From contig CAIWSB010000008.1 of assembly GCA_903915225.1 (NCBI GenBank), forward strand, positions 1-54,717: a stretch of 54,717 nucleotides of DNA, written 5' to 3'. The position numbers and the translations under genes were made by a program. The notes under the pieces are model-generated. The model was not told the origin of the DNA and did not search any database. It was given only the letters and a program-made list of their open reading frames with translations. This DNA comes from an uncultured Candidatus Woesearchaeota archaeon. Its GTDB lineage: Archaea > Nanobdellota > Nanobdellia > Woesearchaeales > B29-G15. Position 1 is the first letter of the stretch, and the number at the start of each line of letters is the position of its first letter. Below are positions 34,899-43,900 of the stretch, in pieces.

Positions 34899-36362
34899 TT
34901 GGCTGAATCTTTCACAATAAAGCTGCACAATGGACAAGGAGTTAAAGAGAGCAAGCTGGCCTGCGAAGAGCGTTATCTGCTGGTTGAATTGAGGGAAAAG
35001 CTCAAGGCTTTGAAAACGAGCTTTACCTCTGTTGAGGTTTACAAAAAAGGTCAATCGCGTCCGCTCTTTAAGCTCACCCCCAAATTTCTTTCTGCACCAT
35101 TGATAATATCCATAATTGGAACTGGTTATGTTGGCCTGGTCACTGGTGTTGGGCTCTGCCACCGTGGAAGGAAAGTGATATGCGTTGACGTAGACCAAAA
35201 AAAAGTGGAAATGATTAACCAAAGAGAAACCCCAATATATGAGAAGGGGCTTCAGGAAATGCTCAGTTCCCTGCCCTCCCGGCAATTCACCTGCACCACA
35301 GACATGAAGGAGGCAGTCTTGAAATCAGATGCCACATTCATTGCTGTCGGCACTCCTCCTATGGACAATGGCGACCAGTGCCTTGACCATATCAGGGCAG
35401 TGTCCATCGAGCTTGGAAAAATCCTCAAGCACAAGCCGGGGCATTTGGTGGTTGTGAAAAGCACGGTTATTCCCGGTACAACCCAGAACCTTGTAAAACG
35501 CCTAATTACAGAGAATGCCGGCCACTCAAAGTTTAGGGTTGCCATGGTACCCGAGTTCCTCAGAGAGGGCCTGGCACTGGAGGACTTCCTTAATCCAGCA
35601 CGCATTATTATTGGCGTGGAAAACAACGAGGATTTTGAGGATATCAAATTCATCTTTAAGGAATTCAAGACAAGCTTCTTCAAGACAGCAGTTGCTGCAG
35701 CAGAGATGATAAAATACGCATCCAATGCAATGCTGGCCACAAAGATTACATTTGCCAATGAGATAGGCAACATCTGCAAGCACCAGGACATCGATGTGTA
35801 TGAGGTCATGGATGGCGTTGGGCTTGACCCAAGGATAGGACGTGCTTTCCTAAACGCAGGCCGCGGTTTTGGGGGACGTTGTTTTCCAAAGGATGTGAAG
35901 GCGCTTATGCATCTCGGGCGCAAGATTAGGGAACCTGCGACGCTCCTAGAAGCAGTATGGCAGGTTAACGAAAGGCAGCCCCTAAAGCTGGTTGAACTGG
36001 CCAAGAAGAGAGTTGGAATTCTGAAAGGCAAGCAAGTTGCAGTAATGGGCCTCGCTTTCAAGCCAGGCACAGATGATGTCAGGGAGAGCCCGGCAATCAT
36101 CGTGATTAGAGAGCTACTTCGCCAGGGTGCCCAGGTAATTGCATACGACCCTGTTGCCAGCGAAAACATGGCCAAGGTTTTCCCAAATATTGAATACGGC
36201 AAAACTCCAAAAAATGTAATTGACAAGGCCGATGTGGTTATCGGAGTTACAGAATGGCCTGAGCTGAGGGACGGAAGGCTTTACGAAGGCAAGGTTTTTA
36301 TTGACGGAATGAAATTCCTAAACAAGAAAACCGGCAAGGACTATGAAGGAATCTGCTGGTAA
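34899..36362 (+). CDS. UDP-glucose 6-dehydrogenase with N-terminal extension
   Basis: A 487-aa protein of the UDP-glucose/GDP-mannose dehydrogenase family; it oxidises UDP-glucose to UDP-glucuronate with NAD+. Motifs: IGTGYVGLVTGVGLCHRG (about 72-89), KSTVIPGTT, VPEFLREGLALEDFLNP, FGGRCFPKDVKAL with catalytic Cys (about 328), and MGLAFKPGTDDVRESPA. Typical members begin near the IIGTGYVG strand; here about 68 additional residues precede it. TTG 34899 with GGTGAT at fair spacing is the best start; a closer ATG at 34894 opens only an eight-codon frame (MNWLNLSQ). A later start just before LIISIIGTG cannot be excluded. Confidence 0.93.
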   Translation: MAESFTIKLHNGQGVKESKLACEERYLLVELREKLKALKTSFTSVEVYKKGQSRPLFKLTPKFLSAPLIISIIGTGYVGLVTGVGLCHRGRKVICVDVDQKKVEMINQRETPIYEKGLQEMLSSLPSRQFTCTTDMKEAVLKSDATFIAVGTPPMDNGDQCLDHIRAVSIELGKILKHKPGHLVVVKSTVIPGTTQNLVKRLITENAGHSKFRVAMVPEFLREGLALEDFLNPARIIIGVENNEDFEDIKFIFKEFKTSFFKTAVAAAEMIKYASNAMLATKITFANEIGNICKHQDIDVYEVMDGVGLDPRIGRAFLNAGRGFGGRCFPKDVKALMHLGRKIREPATLLEAVWQVNERQPLKLVELAKKRVGILKGKQVAVMGLAFKPGTDDVRESPAIIVIRELLRQGAQVIAYDPVASENMAKVFPNIEYGKTPKNVIDKADVVIGVTEWPELRDGRLYEGKVFIDGMKFLNKKTGKDYEGICW

Positions 36363-36370
36363 GAGGTGAC

Positions 36371-37357
36371 ATGATGAAAGCAATACTACCTGTAGCAGGT
36401 GTCGGTACACGCTTAAAACCCCACACTCACACAACTGCAAAAGCCCTGATTAATGTGGCTGGAAAGCCAATTCTTGGGCATATCCTTGATGAGATTCGGA
36501 AACTGAAGATAAAAGAGGCAGTGCTGATAATCGGCTATTTGGGAGATCAAATTAGAGAATATGTGACAAAGGCTTACCCAGATATGAAGTTCCAATTCGC
36601 AGAGCAGAAAGAGCGCCGTGGCCTGGGGCATGCAATCCTCCAGGCAGAGCCCTTTGTGAAGGATGAGCCCTGCTTGATAATTTATGGAGACACAATTTTT
36701 ATTGGCGATTTCAGCCAGGCAATACACTCAAAGCATGATGGCTCAATTGGGGTTAAGGTTGTGGATGACCCGCGCCGTTTTGGGGTGGTCGAGCTAAAGG
36801 GGGAGTTCATAACAAAACTAGTCGAAAAGCCAGATTACATTAGGCCGACACCGGTGATTGTGGGTGTGAATGTTATCAACAACTCCAAGCTCATGTTCCA
36901 GTGCCTCCGCGAGCTTATAACCCGGGACATAAAAACAAAGGGGGAGTACCAGCTGACAGATGCATTTCAGCTGATGGTCGGCTCAGGCGCAAAACTCACC
37001 ACATTCCCCGTGGAGGGATGGTATGACTGCGGTGCCCGTGAGACTATCCTTGAGACAAATAAATTCCTTCTTTTCCGGGATGGGGGGCACAGCAAGAGGC
37101 GCGAGGAGACTGTGATAGTTCCGCCAGTATTCATCCATGATTCTGCCAAGATTGCCCATTCAGTTATCGGGCCATATGTAACCATTGACAAGGATGCAGT
37201 GGTCGTTAGCTCCGTAGTCAAAAACTCTATAATTAATGCCAACGCAGAGGTTCAGTGCCTGATGATGACAGACTCAATCATTGGACCTTTCGCCAAGGTC
37301 AAGGGTGAGCTGACCATCCTCAACGTTGGGGATTCCTCAGAGGTTGAGGTCCGCTAA
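36371..37357 (+). CDS. Glucose-1-phosphate nucleotidyltransferase (RmlA/GalU-like)
   Basis: A 328-aa protein. The N-terminal catalytic domain has ILPVAGVGTRLKPHTHTTAK (about 5-24), the GRLGHAI-like RRGLGHAI and YGDTIF (Mg-binding Asp), EKP and EGWYDCGARETILETN (about 215-230). The C-terminal 80 residues are left-handed beta-helix hexapeptide repeats (DSAKIAHSVIGPYVTI). It makes an activated hexose, dTDP- or UDP-glucose. It lies 8 bp after the dehydrogenase with AGAGGTGA as ribosome-binding site, so both are likely in one operon, and it could supply that enzyme's substrate. Confidence 0.9.
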   Translation: MMKAILPVAGVGTRLKPHTHTTAKALINVAGKPILGHILDEIRKLKIKEAVLIIGYLGDQIREYVTKAYPDMKFQFAEQKERRGLGHAILQAEPFVKDEPCLIIYGDTIFIGDFSQAIHSKHDGSIGVKVVDDPRRFGVVELKGEFITKLVEKPDYIRPTPVIVGVNVINNSKLMFQCLRELITRDIKTKGEYQLTDAFQLMVGSGAKLTTFPVEGWYDCGARETILETNKFLLFRDGGHSKRREETVIVPPVFIHDSAKIAHSVIGPYVTIDKDAVVVSSVVKNSIINANAEVQCLMMTDSIIGPFAKVKGELTILNVGDSSEVEVR

Positions 37358-37395
37358 CAGATACTTTTTTAAAATTTCCCTGCTTTTAAGCTGCC

Positions 37396-38319
37396 ATGAG
37401 GGGCAAAACCATACTAATAACCGGCGGAGCAGGGTTTATCGGGAGTCACCTGGCCACCCATTTCTCAACCCATAACATCGTTACAGTATTGGATGACCTC
37501 TCCTCAGGCTCGAGGGACAATTTAAAGGGGCTTGAGCTAAGGTTTGTGAAGGGAAGCATCCTCAATAGGCGGCTTGTAAAACACCTTTGCAAGGGCACTG
37601 ATTTCGTTTTCCATTTGGCTGCAATGGCTTCAGTACAGAGCTCAATTGCAGATCCAGAACGGTGCTTCAGGGTTAATGTGGACGGTAGCCTAAACCTGCT
37701 CAAGGCGGCAGTTGAGGGCAAGGTCAAGAAGTTCATTTTCAGCAGCTCAGCAGCTGTTTACGGCGAAAGCCCAGAGCTGCCAAAGCGTGAGACAATGCTT
37801 CCAGTTCCAATCTCACCTTATGCAGCCTCAAAGCTGGCAGTTGAGCACCAGTGCATTGTTTACAACAAGCTGTATGGCCTTCCGTTTGTTTGCCTACGCC
37901 TTTTCAATGTGTACGGCCCTAAGCAGGACCCGAAGAGCCAATATTCTGGAGTAATCTCAAAGTTCATTGCAGCAGCTCTGGCAAAGCAGCCACTCATTGT
38001 TTTTGGAGATGGTCTACAAACAAGAGATTTTGTCTATGTGGGGGATGTTGTTAACTCATTTGAGGCAGCCATCAGGGATGGAAATGGCATATTCAACATT
38101 GCCAGTGGAGCCACAACCACAATAAACGGCCTTGCTTCGGTCTTGGTGCGCATAACCCATTCAAGCTCGAGTATAATCCATAAGCCTGGCAAGCCGGGCG
38201 ATATTATGCATTCCCGCGCCTCAATAAGGAAGGCTGTTTCAAAACTCAAATGGATTCCGAGAATGCAACTGGCCCGCGGATTGGCTGAGACAGTCACCTG
38301 GCAGAATCAGAAAGTTTAA
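37396..38319 (+). CDS. NAD-dependent sugar epimerase/dehydratase (GalE-like)
   Basis: A 307-aa extended short-chain dehydrogenase. The Rossmann motif is TGGAGFIGSHLA (about 9-20), the second motif FHLAAMASV (about 73-81), and the catalytic SSSAAVYGE and YAASK pair is present (about 116-150). GDGLQTRDFVYVGDVV is typical of UDP-glucose 4-epimerases or UDP-glucuronate epimerases. TTTTTTAAAATTT lies at leaderless distance. With its two neighbours it forms a UDP-sugar interconversion set for surface glycans. Confidence 0.9.
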   Translation: MRGKTILITGGAGFIGSHLATHFSTHNIVTVLDDLSSGSRDNLKGLELRFVKGSILNRRLVKHLCKGTDFVFHLAAMASVQSSIADPERCFRVNVDGSLNLLKAAVEGKVKKFIFSSSAAVYGESPELPKRETMLPVPISPYAASKLAVEHQCIVYNKLYGLPFVCLRLFNVYGPKQDPKSQYSGVISKFIAAALAKQPLIVFGDGLQTRDFVYVGDVVNSFEAAIRDGNGIFNIASGATTTINGLASVLVRITHSSSSIIHKPGKPGDIMHSRASIRKAVSKLKWIPRMQLARGLAETVTWQNQKV

Positions 38320-38344
38320 ATAATAATCCTTTAAAGGATATTCT

Positions 38345-38740
38345 ATGAAAAGTGGTGATAGGCTCTTCATTATTACATTCATATCCTCTTTGGCAATAAT
38401 GTTCTTTTTCATTGAGACAACCATGTCTGGTTATGCTATCTCCACTACCGGGCTATACTGCGAACAGGGTGTGTGCAGGGGTTTTTGCCAGTTTGATGAG
38501 GAATGCCAGCGCTCAGAGGTCTGCTGCACAAAGATGGACTTTGGTGTGTGCGATAATAAGGCTGATTGCATACAACCCTATGAGACCAATGTGCTCACCT
38601 ACTCTAAACTCCCCCCTGTTGACCGGCCAATCCCTGGCAAAAGAAACACCCTTTCCGTTTACTTAACAATTACATTGGTAATCTTAGTTATAGGCGGATT
38701 CTACCAGCACCTGAAAACAAAACATGCCTGGAAAAAGTAG
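38345..38740 (+). CDS. Two-helix membrane protein with Cys-rich external loop
   Basis: A 131-aa protein. Transmembrane helices at about 8-26 (FIITFISSLAIMFFFIETT) and 104-121 (LSVYLTITLVILVIGGF) flank a loop with eight Cys (YCEQGVCRGFCQFDEECQRSEVCC, part, then GVCDNKADC), spaced like a disulfide-knotted WAP-type fold. The loop is predicted to face outside, where disulfides can form. TTTAAATAATA is about 26 bp upstream. No known family assigned; an envelope role fits the context. Confidence 0.7.
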   Translation: MKSGDRLFIITFISSLAIMFFFIETTMSGYAISTTGLYCEQGVCRGFCQFDEECQRSEVCCTKMDFGVCDNKADCIQPYETNVLTYSKLPPVDRPIPGKRNTLSVYLTITLVILVIGGFYQHLKTKHAWKK

Positions 38741-38773
38741 GATTCATCCTTAATATCTTCTTTTGATATATAT

Positions 38774-38880
38774 GGCAGCAACAATAATGGCAGCCTACGG
38801 TCAAAATTCTGAGGAATTTTGCCCTATTCGCCACCCCTAAGGGGGCAGCCCCCGGCTCATCGACGCCATTGTTGCTGCCC
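38774..38880. repeat. Interspersed inverted-repeat element, copy C (subfamily 2)
   Basis: About 107 bp. Terminal arms GGCAGCAACAATAATGGC and GCCATTGTTGCTGCC are exact complements apart from a three-base AAT insertion. Internal hairpin CAAAATTC-TGAG-GAATTTTG (38802-38821) and the GGGGGCAGCCCCC dyad follow the same plan as copy B. GATATA occurs on both flanks (left at about 38765, right at about 38884), a possible target duplication. It lies between two same-strand genes. Confidence 0.8.
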
Positions 38881-38947
38881 GAGGATATAATCTTCTCGGG
38901 AGTAATATTTATTAAACCATTCTCCCTCACAATCTTGGGGTGAGGGT

Positions 38948-40054
38948 ATGAAGTGCATAATCTTAGCTGGCTCAGATGCTCCTATTGACCAAGAGAAGAT
39001 ACGTCAGAGGGAAGCTGCAGAGGGGGAGAGATACCTTTGGGGTACTGGAAACAAAGCCCTGCTGGAGCTAGAGGATTTGCAGCACAACAGGTTTAGGGCA
39101 ATTGAGCGACCGCTGAACTCTGTAAAGAACGCCAGCAGCATAACTGACTGGGTTGTTGTTGGCCCAAAAGAGATAGGGGACTTTGTTGGAAAAAACAGGC
39201 TCGTTGAGCAGGGGAAAACAATTGGAGATAGTATGCGTAGCGGTCTTGACGCTTTGATTGATAATAAAGAGCGATTTACTCTGGTGCTATTCTCTGATTT
39301 GGTTATGGCCACCTCGAAGATAGTTGACGAATTGGTGGGTGATGTTTATCCAGACATCTCAAAGCGCATTCCAAAGCCATCGCAAATAGTCAGCTATGTC
39401 AGAAAGGCCACAGTAGGGAACTTTCCGCGCCGCTATTTCCCATTTTGGATTTCCAACAAGCACATATGGGCAAAGGAAGGGAATTTTTTGTTCTTAACAA
39501 AAGACACGAATCTGGATGTTGTGGATATAATCTATTCAAACAGGAAACTAAAGGAGGGGGAAAGCCAGCGCGGGCTTGTTTCAAATATAGTTGGTAAATG
39601 CCCTGGTTATTTGGCTGCTGGAGCCCTGGAGCTGCTTTTCACAGGCGGCATCTGGATGGACACATTTAATGATGGGTTTGCCCAATTCTTCGATGAGAAA
39701 AAACATCATGGGTATTATCCCAACATCATAGTTGAGAACAAGTGGCGGGAGCTGCAGATGGATCTTGACTCTGAGCAGGATGCTGCCCGCCTTGGGCTGA
39801 CAATTGTGGGCAATTTGGAGTACAAGATGGGGCTCGGCAATGACACCCTGAGAGCAGGCAGGGAGCTGAAAAAGCTCTATTCAAGAGCTGCCCAGAAGGT
39901 AATGCTTGAGCCAGATGCCTCAAAGCCCCGGGCTTATGTGCTCGTATCAAGATGGGATTCAAGAGATGCACTTGCAGACTTTGAGTCAAGGCACAGAAAG
40001 GATATCTGCAGGCTCAAGTGCGGCATGGATGACCTAGGATGGTATGGCCGTTAG
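38948..40054 (+). CDS. Nucleotidyltransferase-like protein of unknown specificity
   Basis: A 368-aa protein starting at ATG 38948 after GGGGTGAGGG. The N-terminus MKCIILAGSDAPID and the later DWVVVGPKEIGDF, FTLVLFSDLVMAT and WISNKHIWAKEGN suggest a GT-A/NTP-transferase-like Rossmann core similar to MobA/IspD enzymes, with a long C-terminal helical part. The canonical GxGxRM loop is not seen. It closes the sugar-nucleotide island, so a sugar or cofactor nucleotidyl transfer role is possible but unproven. It is convergent with the LRR array and overlaps it by four bases. Confidence 0.65.
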   Translation: MKCIILAGSDAPIDQEKIRQREAAEGERYLWGTGNKALLELEDLQHNRFRAIERPLNSVKNASSITDWVVVGPKEIGDFVGKNRLVEQGKTIGDSMRSGLDALIDNKERFTLVLFSDLVMATSKIVDELVGDVYPDISKRIPKPSQIVSYVRKATVGNFPRRYFPFWISNKHIWAKEGNFLFLTKDTNLDVVDIIYSNRKLKEGESQRGLVSNIVGKCPGYLAAGALELLFTGGIWMDTFNDGFAQFFDEKKHHGYYPNIIVENKWRELQMDLDSEQDAARLGLTIVGNLEYKMGLGNDTLRAGRELKKLYSRAAQKVMLEPDASKPRAYVLVSRWDSRDALADFESRHRKDICRLKCGMDDLGWYGR

Positions 40055-40896
40055 TACAATTCACGCCGCAATAGCTTTCTGAGCCTCCATGGGCAAGAGA
40101 TTTTATCATCCACATATATCTCTCTAAGATTTGGTAGATGGGCCATTGCCTTTGGAACTTTCTTTATTCCAGTTTCCCTCAGATCTATTAGCTCCAATGA
40201 AACCATTTTTTCAATACCTTTTGGAATCTGAGTAACAGGCACAGAATAAAGGGCCAATTCCTTAAGTCCGCATAGTCTGGTCAAACCCTCAGGCAGTGTA
40301 GTAATATAATTAAGATTCAAACGAAGATACCTAAGATTGGTGAGATTCCCAATCCTTTCGCTAATCGCGATTAAATGAAAATTTTGGCTCAATTGGAGTT
40401 CCTCAAGGCTGCGTAAATTCCATAACCCTTCAGGGAGACCGGTAAGTCTGTTACACTCAACGTCAAGTGTGATGAGATTACTGAGCCCGCTTATATTTTC
40501 AGGGAGAGCAGTGAGTTCATTGTTCAGCAGGTTGAGGTGCCTGAGCTCCTTTAGATTTCCAATTGAATGGGGCAATTTTTTAATAAAACAATTTACTAAG
40601 TTAAGCGATTCCAATGCGCCTAGAGCCCCAATGCTATCTGGAATAGACTTCAAGTTGTGGTTGTAGATGTTTAGGCCAACAACCCTCCCGCAATCCAACT
40701 CAATCTCCCCGGTGTCAACAAAATCGAGGGGTGATTTTTTTAATGGTTTAAAAATTTCCAAGAGCACAGCGTAATCTTCCTGGAAAATAACCCCCTTACC
40801 GAAGGTAACAAACTTCTGCTTCTCCTCTTGCACCTCTTTAGGGAAATCCGAGTTCATCTGCCTCTTCGCCAATTCCTGAAGTTTTGGATTTCTCAT
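40051..40896 (-). CDS. LRR array protein 10 (last gene)
   Basis: A 281-aa cytoplasmic leucine-rich-repeat protein. It begins with the array tag MRNPKLQELAKRQM, then a pre-LRR helical module (EDYAVLLEIFKPLKKSPLDF, about 56-75). About seven LRRs of roughly 23 residues follow from about residue 90 (GNLKELRHLNLLNNELTALP, ISGLSNLITLDVECNRLTGLP). The end IYVDDKISCPWRLRKLL is the common C-cap. No signal peptide or membrane helix. It begins 18 bp after gene 9, the only real gap among genes 4-10. The function is unknown; protein binding is expected. Confidence 0.88.
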   Translation of the reverse strand: MRNPKLQELAKRQMNSDFPKEVQEEKQKFVTFGKGVIFQEDYAVLLEIFKPLKKSPLDFVDTGEIELDCGRVVGLNIYNHNLKSIPDSIGALGALESLNLVNCFIKKLPHSIGNLKELRHLNLLNNELTALPENISGLSNLITLDVECNRLTGLPEGLWNLRSLEELQLSQNFHLIAISERIGNLTNLRYLRLNLNYITTLPEGLTRLCGLKELALYSVPVTQIPKGIEKMVSLELIDLRETGIKKVPKAMAHLPNLREIYVDDKISCPWRLRKLLRRELY

Positions 40897-40914
40897 TTTA
40901 ATCCAAGGGATTTC

Positions 40915-41766
40915 TTATCCCAATTTTGCAACCTTTGCAAGCTTCTTTCGCACCCACATGGAGCAATAGATACTCTCAGTTACATAGATGCTTTTGAGAT
41001 GGGGCATATCCTCCATCTCATCAGGGAGGCTCGTTATTTGTGTGCCTCTGATATCTAACTTCTCTAGGGCCCCCAATTCCACAATGCTTTTTGGCAACTT
41101 CCGTATGGGATTGTATCCCATCCCCAACTGCTTTAGTTTGGAGAGCCGGTTTATCTCACTTGGCAACTCGGCTATTTGGTTAAAAGAAAGCTCGAGATAT
41201 TCCAAAGAGTTTAACCCATAAATCCCCGTACTTATTTCTGTGAATTGGTTTTGACCCAAGATAAGTTGGGATATGGATTTCGCTTTATATAGACTCAAAG
41301 GCAAACTATTTATTAGATTACCTGCCAGCTCCAGTGTAGCAAGATTCTGAAGTACTCCAATCTCTTCGGGGAGTTTTGCTATTTTATTATTACGGAAATT
41401 GATACTCCTGAGTCTTGAGAGCTTGCAGAGCTCAGACGGTAGCTCAGAAATCCCACAGTTGGTTAAGCTAAGTTCCTCCAAATAAGAGAGGTTCCCAATA
41501 CTCTCGGGGAGATGCCCTATGCTGAGATGTGATATCCATATCTTTTCTATCTTATTCCCACCCAATCCCACTCGAAAGTTGAATTCATCTATGTATTCCT
41601 CTGGTTTTTTTCCATCCCCCCTCAGTAAATCACAAAGGAATTGATAATCCTCAACAGCAATAATTTCCTCACCCCAAGGTGCATAGGGCCTTGCCCTGGG
41701 CTCTGGTCCAATACCTGCCGAGTTCATCTGCCTCCTTGCAATCTGCTCAAGTCTAGTGTTTACCAT
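40915..41766 (-). CDS. LRR array protein 9
   Basis: A 283-aa LRR protein with tag MVNTRLEQIARRQM, helical module EDYQFLCDLLRGDGKKPEEY (about 36-55), then about eight LRRs (IGVLQNLATLELAGNLINSLP; IYGLNSLEYLELSFNQIAELP) and C-cap IYVTESIYCSMWVRKKL. Its start lies 14 bp inside the 3' end of gene 8, so the pair is probably translationally coupled. It is closest to gene 8 in the module and the repeat phrase ITQLILGQNQFTEI / LSQLILDNNQFTEI, suggesting recent duplication of that pair. Confidence 0.88.
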   Translation of the reverse strand: MVNTRLEQIARRQMNSAGIGPEPRARPYAPWGEEIIAVEDYQFLCDLLRGDGKKPEEYIDEFNFRVGLGGNKIEKIWISHLSIGHLPESIGNLSYLEELSLTNCGISELPSELCKLSRLRSINFRNNKIAKLPEEIGVLQNLATLELAGNLINSLPLSLYKAKSISQLILGQNQFTEISTGIYGLNSLEYLELSFNQIAELPSEINRLSKLKQLGMGYNPIRKLPKSIVELGALEKLDIRGTQITSLPDEMEDMPHLKSIYVTESIYCSMWVRKKLAKVAKLG

Positions 41767-42643
41767 AGTCTTTTATTGAGATAGTCTCAAAACCACTCAT
41801 TGTTTTTTCCTCCACCATCTTATCACGCATACTCTCGGGGAAGCATACATTCCCATTCACACGAATAAACTGAAGGTTCTCCATGTTGGTCATCCAATCG
41901 GGGATGGACAATATTTTTGTGTTCCTTATATCCAACTCCCTGAGATATCTTAGCCTTTCAATTGCCTTCGGCAGCTTTTGGATAGGATTACCATTAATCG
42001 CCAATTCCTCCAAGTCAATTAGTCTGGTTATCTCATCAGGGATTTCACTTATCTTATTGCCAGATAGGTAAAGCCTTTCAAGGTGTTTTAATCCGTAAAT
42101 CCCTTTGCCTATCTCTGTGAATTGGTTGTTATCCAAGATAAGTTGAGAGAGGTATTTCACGCCGGATAATTCAAGAGGGAGCTCCCGGAGTTTATTGCCA
42201 ACAAGCCCCAGAACCTTAAGGCCCTGCAGCTCGCCAATCTCTTTGGGCAGGGTTTCCAAGCAATCATTGCGAAAATTAACTAGGGATAATTTTTTGAGTT
42301 TGCCAATCTCTGGAGGAATCTCCGCAACTCCGCATCTTATGACCGTAAGCTCTTCAAGATAAGGGAGATTCCCAATAACTGGTGATATATATCCTATGTG
42401 GAGATCTTGGAACATGATTTTCCTGAGCCTTTCTCCAGTTAGACCGAATCTCCAAAAAAGACTCCCCCCGTAATCCTCGGGAGTTAACCCCGTCGGCTTC
42501 ATAATCTCACAAAGAGTCTGGTAATCCCCTATCTCAATCACATCATCCCCCCATTTGACATACCTTTTTTCTTTGAGCCCATTCAAAGGTTTATCTGGGT
42601 TGCTTTGCCTCCTTGCGAGTTCCTCAAGCTTCGGGTTTGTCAT
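41753..42643 (-). CDS. LRR array protein 8
   Basis: A 296-aa LRR protein with tag MTNPKLEELARRQS, helical module GDYQTLCEIMKPTGLTPEDY (about 38-57), about eight LRRs (IGELQGLKVLGLVGNKLRELP, IYGLKHLERLYLSGNKISEIP) and C-cap IRVNGNVCFPESMRDKM, followed by an additional 20 residues (ending SIKDYGKH). ATG 42643 overlaps the stop of gene 7 in ATGA. It shares most features with gene 9. Confidence 0.88.
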   Translation of the reverse strand: MTNPKLEELARRQSNPDKPLNGLKEKRYVKWGDDVIEIGDYQTLCEIMKPTGLTPEDYGGSLFWRFGLTGERLRKIMFQDLHIGYISPVIGNLPYLEELTVIRCGVAEIPPEIGKLKKLSLVNFRNDCLETLPKEIGELQGLKVLGLVGNKLRELPLELSGVKYLSQLILDNNQFTEIGKGIYGLKHLERLYLSGNKISEIPDEITRLIDLEELAINGNPIQKLPKAIERLRYLRELDIRNTKILSIPDWMTNMENLQFIRVNGNVCFPESMRDKMVEEKTMSGFETISIKDYGKH

Positions 42644-43215
42644 ATAAACATCACTTTTCCCTGGAACTTATCCGGAACCTTTACACCTTTACTCACTAAA
42701 ATTCCTCTCAACTCGGGCAACTTAACGATGTAATTTGGCAGTTCTGTAGCGGGGTTTCCCATAAATTCTAGAATCTCCAGCTGCCGGAGTTCACTAATAA
42801 ACGCAGGCATTTCTCTGAACTGATTTCCGCCGAGAAACAATATATGCAGCTGAGTTAGTTTCCCAATAGAATTAGGCAGCGTGGCAAGTTGATTGCCGTA
42901 TAGATACAATCCCCTTAGCCCCGTGAGTTCACCAATCTCCTCAGGAATCCTTTTCATTTTGCACTCATTTAAATTGAGCTTTACTAACCTTCCCCCCTCC
43001 ACAACCTCCTCGGTTTCTGAAAGATATTCCTTAACATCTTTCCCGGCAACCTTGAGGGTTGCCTCTAAAGCAGAGTACTCACTTCTTAGAATCTTAATGG
43101 GCTCCCGGCCATCTTGTTGATCAATCTTGACATAATCATTCTTACCATTATATGGGGCCGGCCTCTCCCGGTTTCTTTGCCTTCGTGCAAGTTCCTCAAG
43201 CCTTGAGTTTGTCAT
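42640..43215 (-). CDS. LRR array protein 7 (short type)
   Basis: A 191-aa LRR protein with tag MTNSRLEELARRQR. The pre-LRR part is distinct from the long type: VKIDQQDGREPIKILRSEYSA (part) then VKEYLSETEEVVEGGRLVKL. Only about four LRRs follow (LRGLYLYGNQLATLPNSIGKL), ending in C-cap ILVSKGVKVPDKFQGKV. It pairs with gene 2, which has the same shorter layout. One base separates it from the stop of gene 6. Confidence 0.87.
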   Translation of the reverse strand: MTNSRLEELARRQRNRERPAPYNGKNDYVKIDQQDGREPIKILRSEYSALEATLKVAGKDVKEYLSETEEVVEGGRLVKLNLNECKMKRIPEEIGELTGLRGLYLYGNQLATLPNSIGKLTQLHILFLGGNQFREMPAFISELRQLEILEFMGNPATELPNYIVKLPELRGILVSKGVKVPDKFQGKVMFI

Positions 43216-43216
43216 T

Positions 43217-43900
43217 TTAGTAGGGGCTGGTTATCACCTTGGGTCTCATTTGGCTGGGCACAATCACATTCCTCTCAACGTAAATCCTCTTTAAGTTTCC
43301 AAGCCCACGCATATACTCCGGGAGCTGCTGGATGTTGTTGCCCCAGAGATAGAGCTCCTCGAGAGATTTCATACCATCAACACAAACAGGGATGCAATCA
43401 AATCTATTTCCCGTAAGATTAAGGATTTTGAGGCGCTCGAGCCCGTTCAAACTAGTTTGCAGCCAGCCAAGCTGGTTATTGGCAAGGTTTAATGTTTCAA
43501 GGTTGAGCAACAAACCAATTGATTCTGGCAAATAGCTCAGGCAATTACTCTCAAGGTTGAGCGTCCGAAGCTGCCTAAGCCGGCCAATCTCCCCCGGAAT
43601 TTTCTTGAGCTGGTTGTAGCTTAAGTCCAGCACCTGAAGCTCTTCAAGTTCGTAAATGTTGGGACGAATTGACTGCAAGGAATATCCATGCAGGTTGAGC
43701 CCGTAAATCCAGTTCTGCCTTATGTAAACCCTGGTGAGCTCGTCAATATTCATTTTATCCCCCAATGTATCGCAGAGGAATTTATACTCCTGCTCCTGGA
43801 TCTCTTCTGAGCCCAAGGCAACCAGTCTGCCTGTTTTTATCTTCGGCTTTTCCGAATTACGCTGCCTCCGTGCAAGCTCCTCTAACCGCGGATTGGTCAA
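43217..43900 (-). CDS. LRR array protein 6
   Basis: TTG 43900 is preferred over the listed GTG 43912: it overlaps the stop of gene 5 in TTGA, as ATGA does elsewhere in the array, and brings the tag (L/M)TNPRLEELARRQR to the N-terminus. 227 aa. Module QEYKFLCDTLGDKMNIDEL, then about six LRRs (IYELEELQVLDLSYNQLKKIP, LLLNLETLNLANNQLGWL) and C-cap IYVERNVIVPSQMRPKV. No membrane segment. Confidence 0.85.
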   Translation of the reverse strand: MTNPRLEELARRQRNSEKPKIKTGRLVALGSEEIQEQEYKFLCDTLGDKMNIDELTRVYIRQNWIYGLNLHGYSLQSIRPNIYELEELQVLDLSYNQLKKIPGEIGRLRQLRTLNLESNCLSYLPESIGLLLNLETLNLANNQLGWLQTSLNGLERLKILNLTGNRFDCIPVCVDGMKSLEELYLWGNNIQQLPEYMRGLGNLKRIYVERNVIVPSQMRPKVITSPY

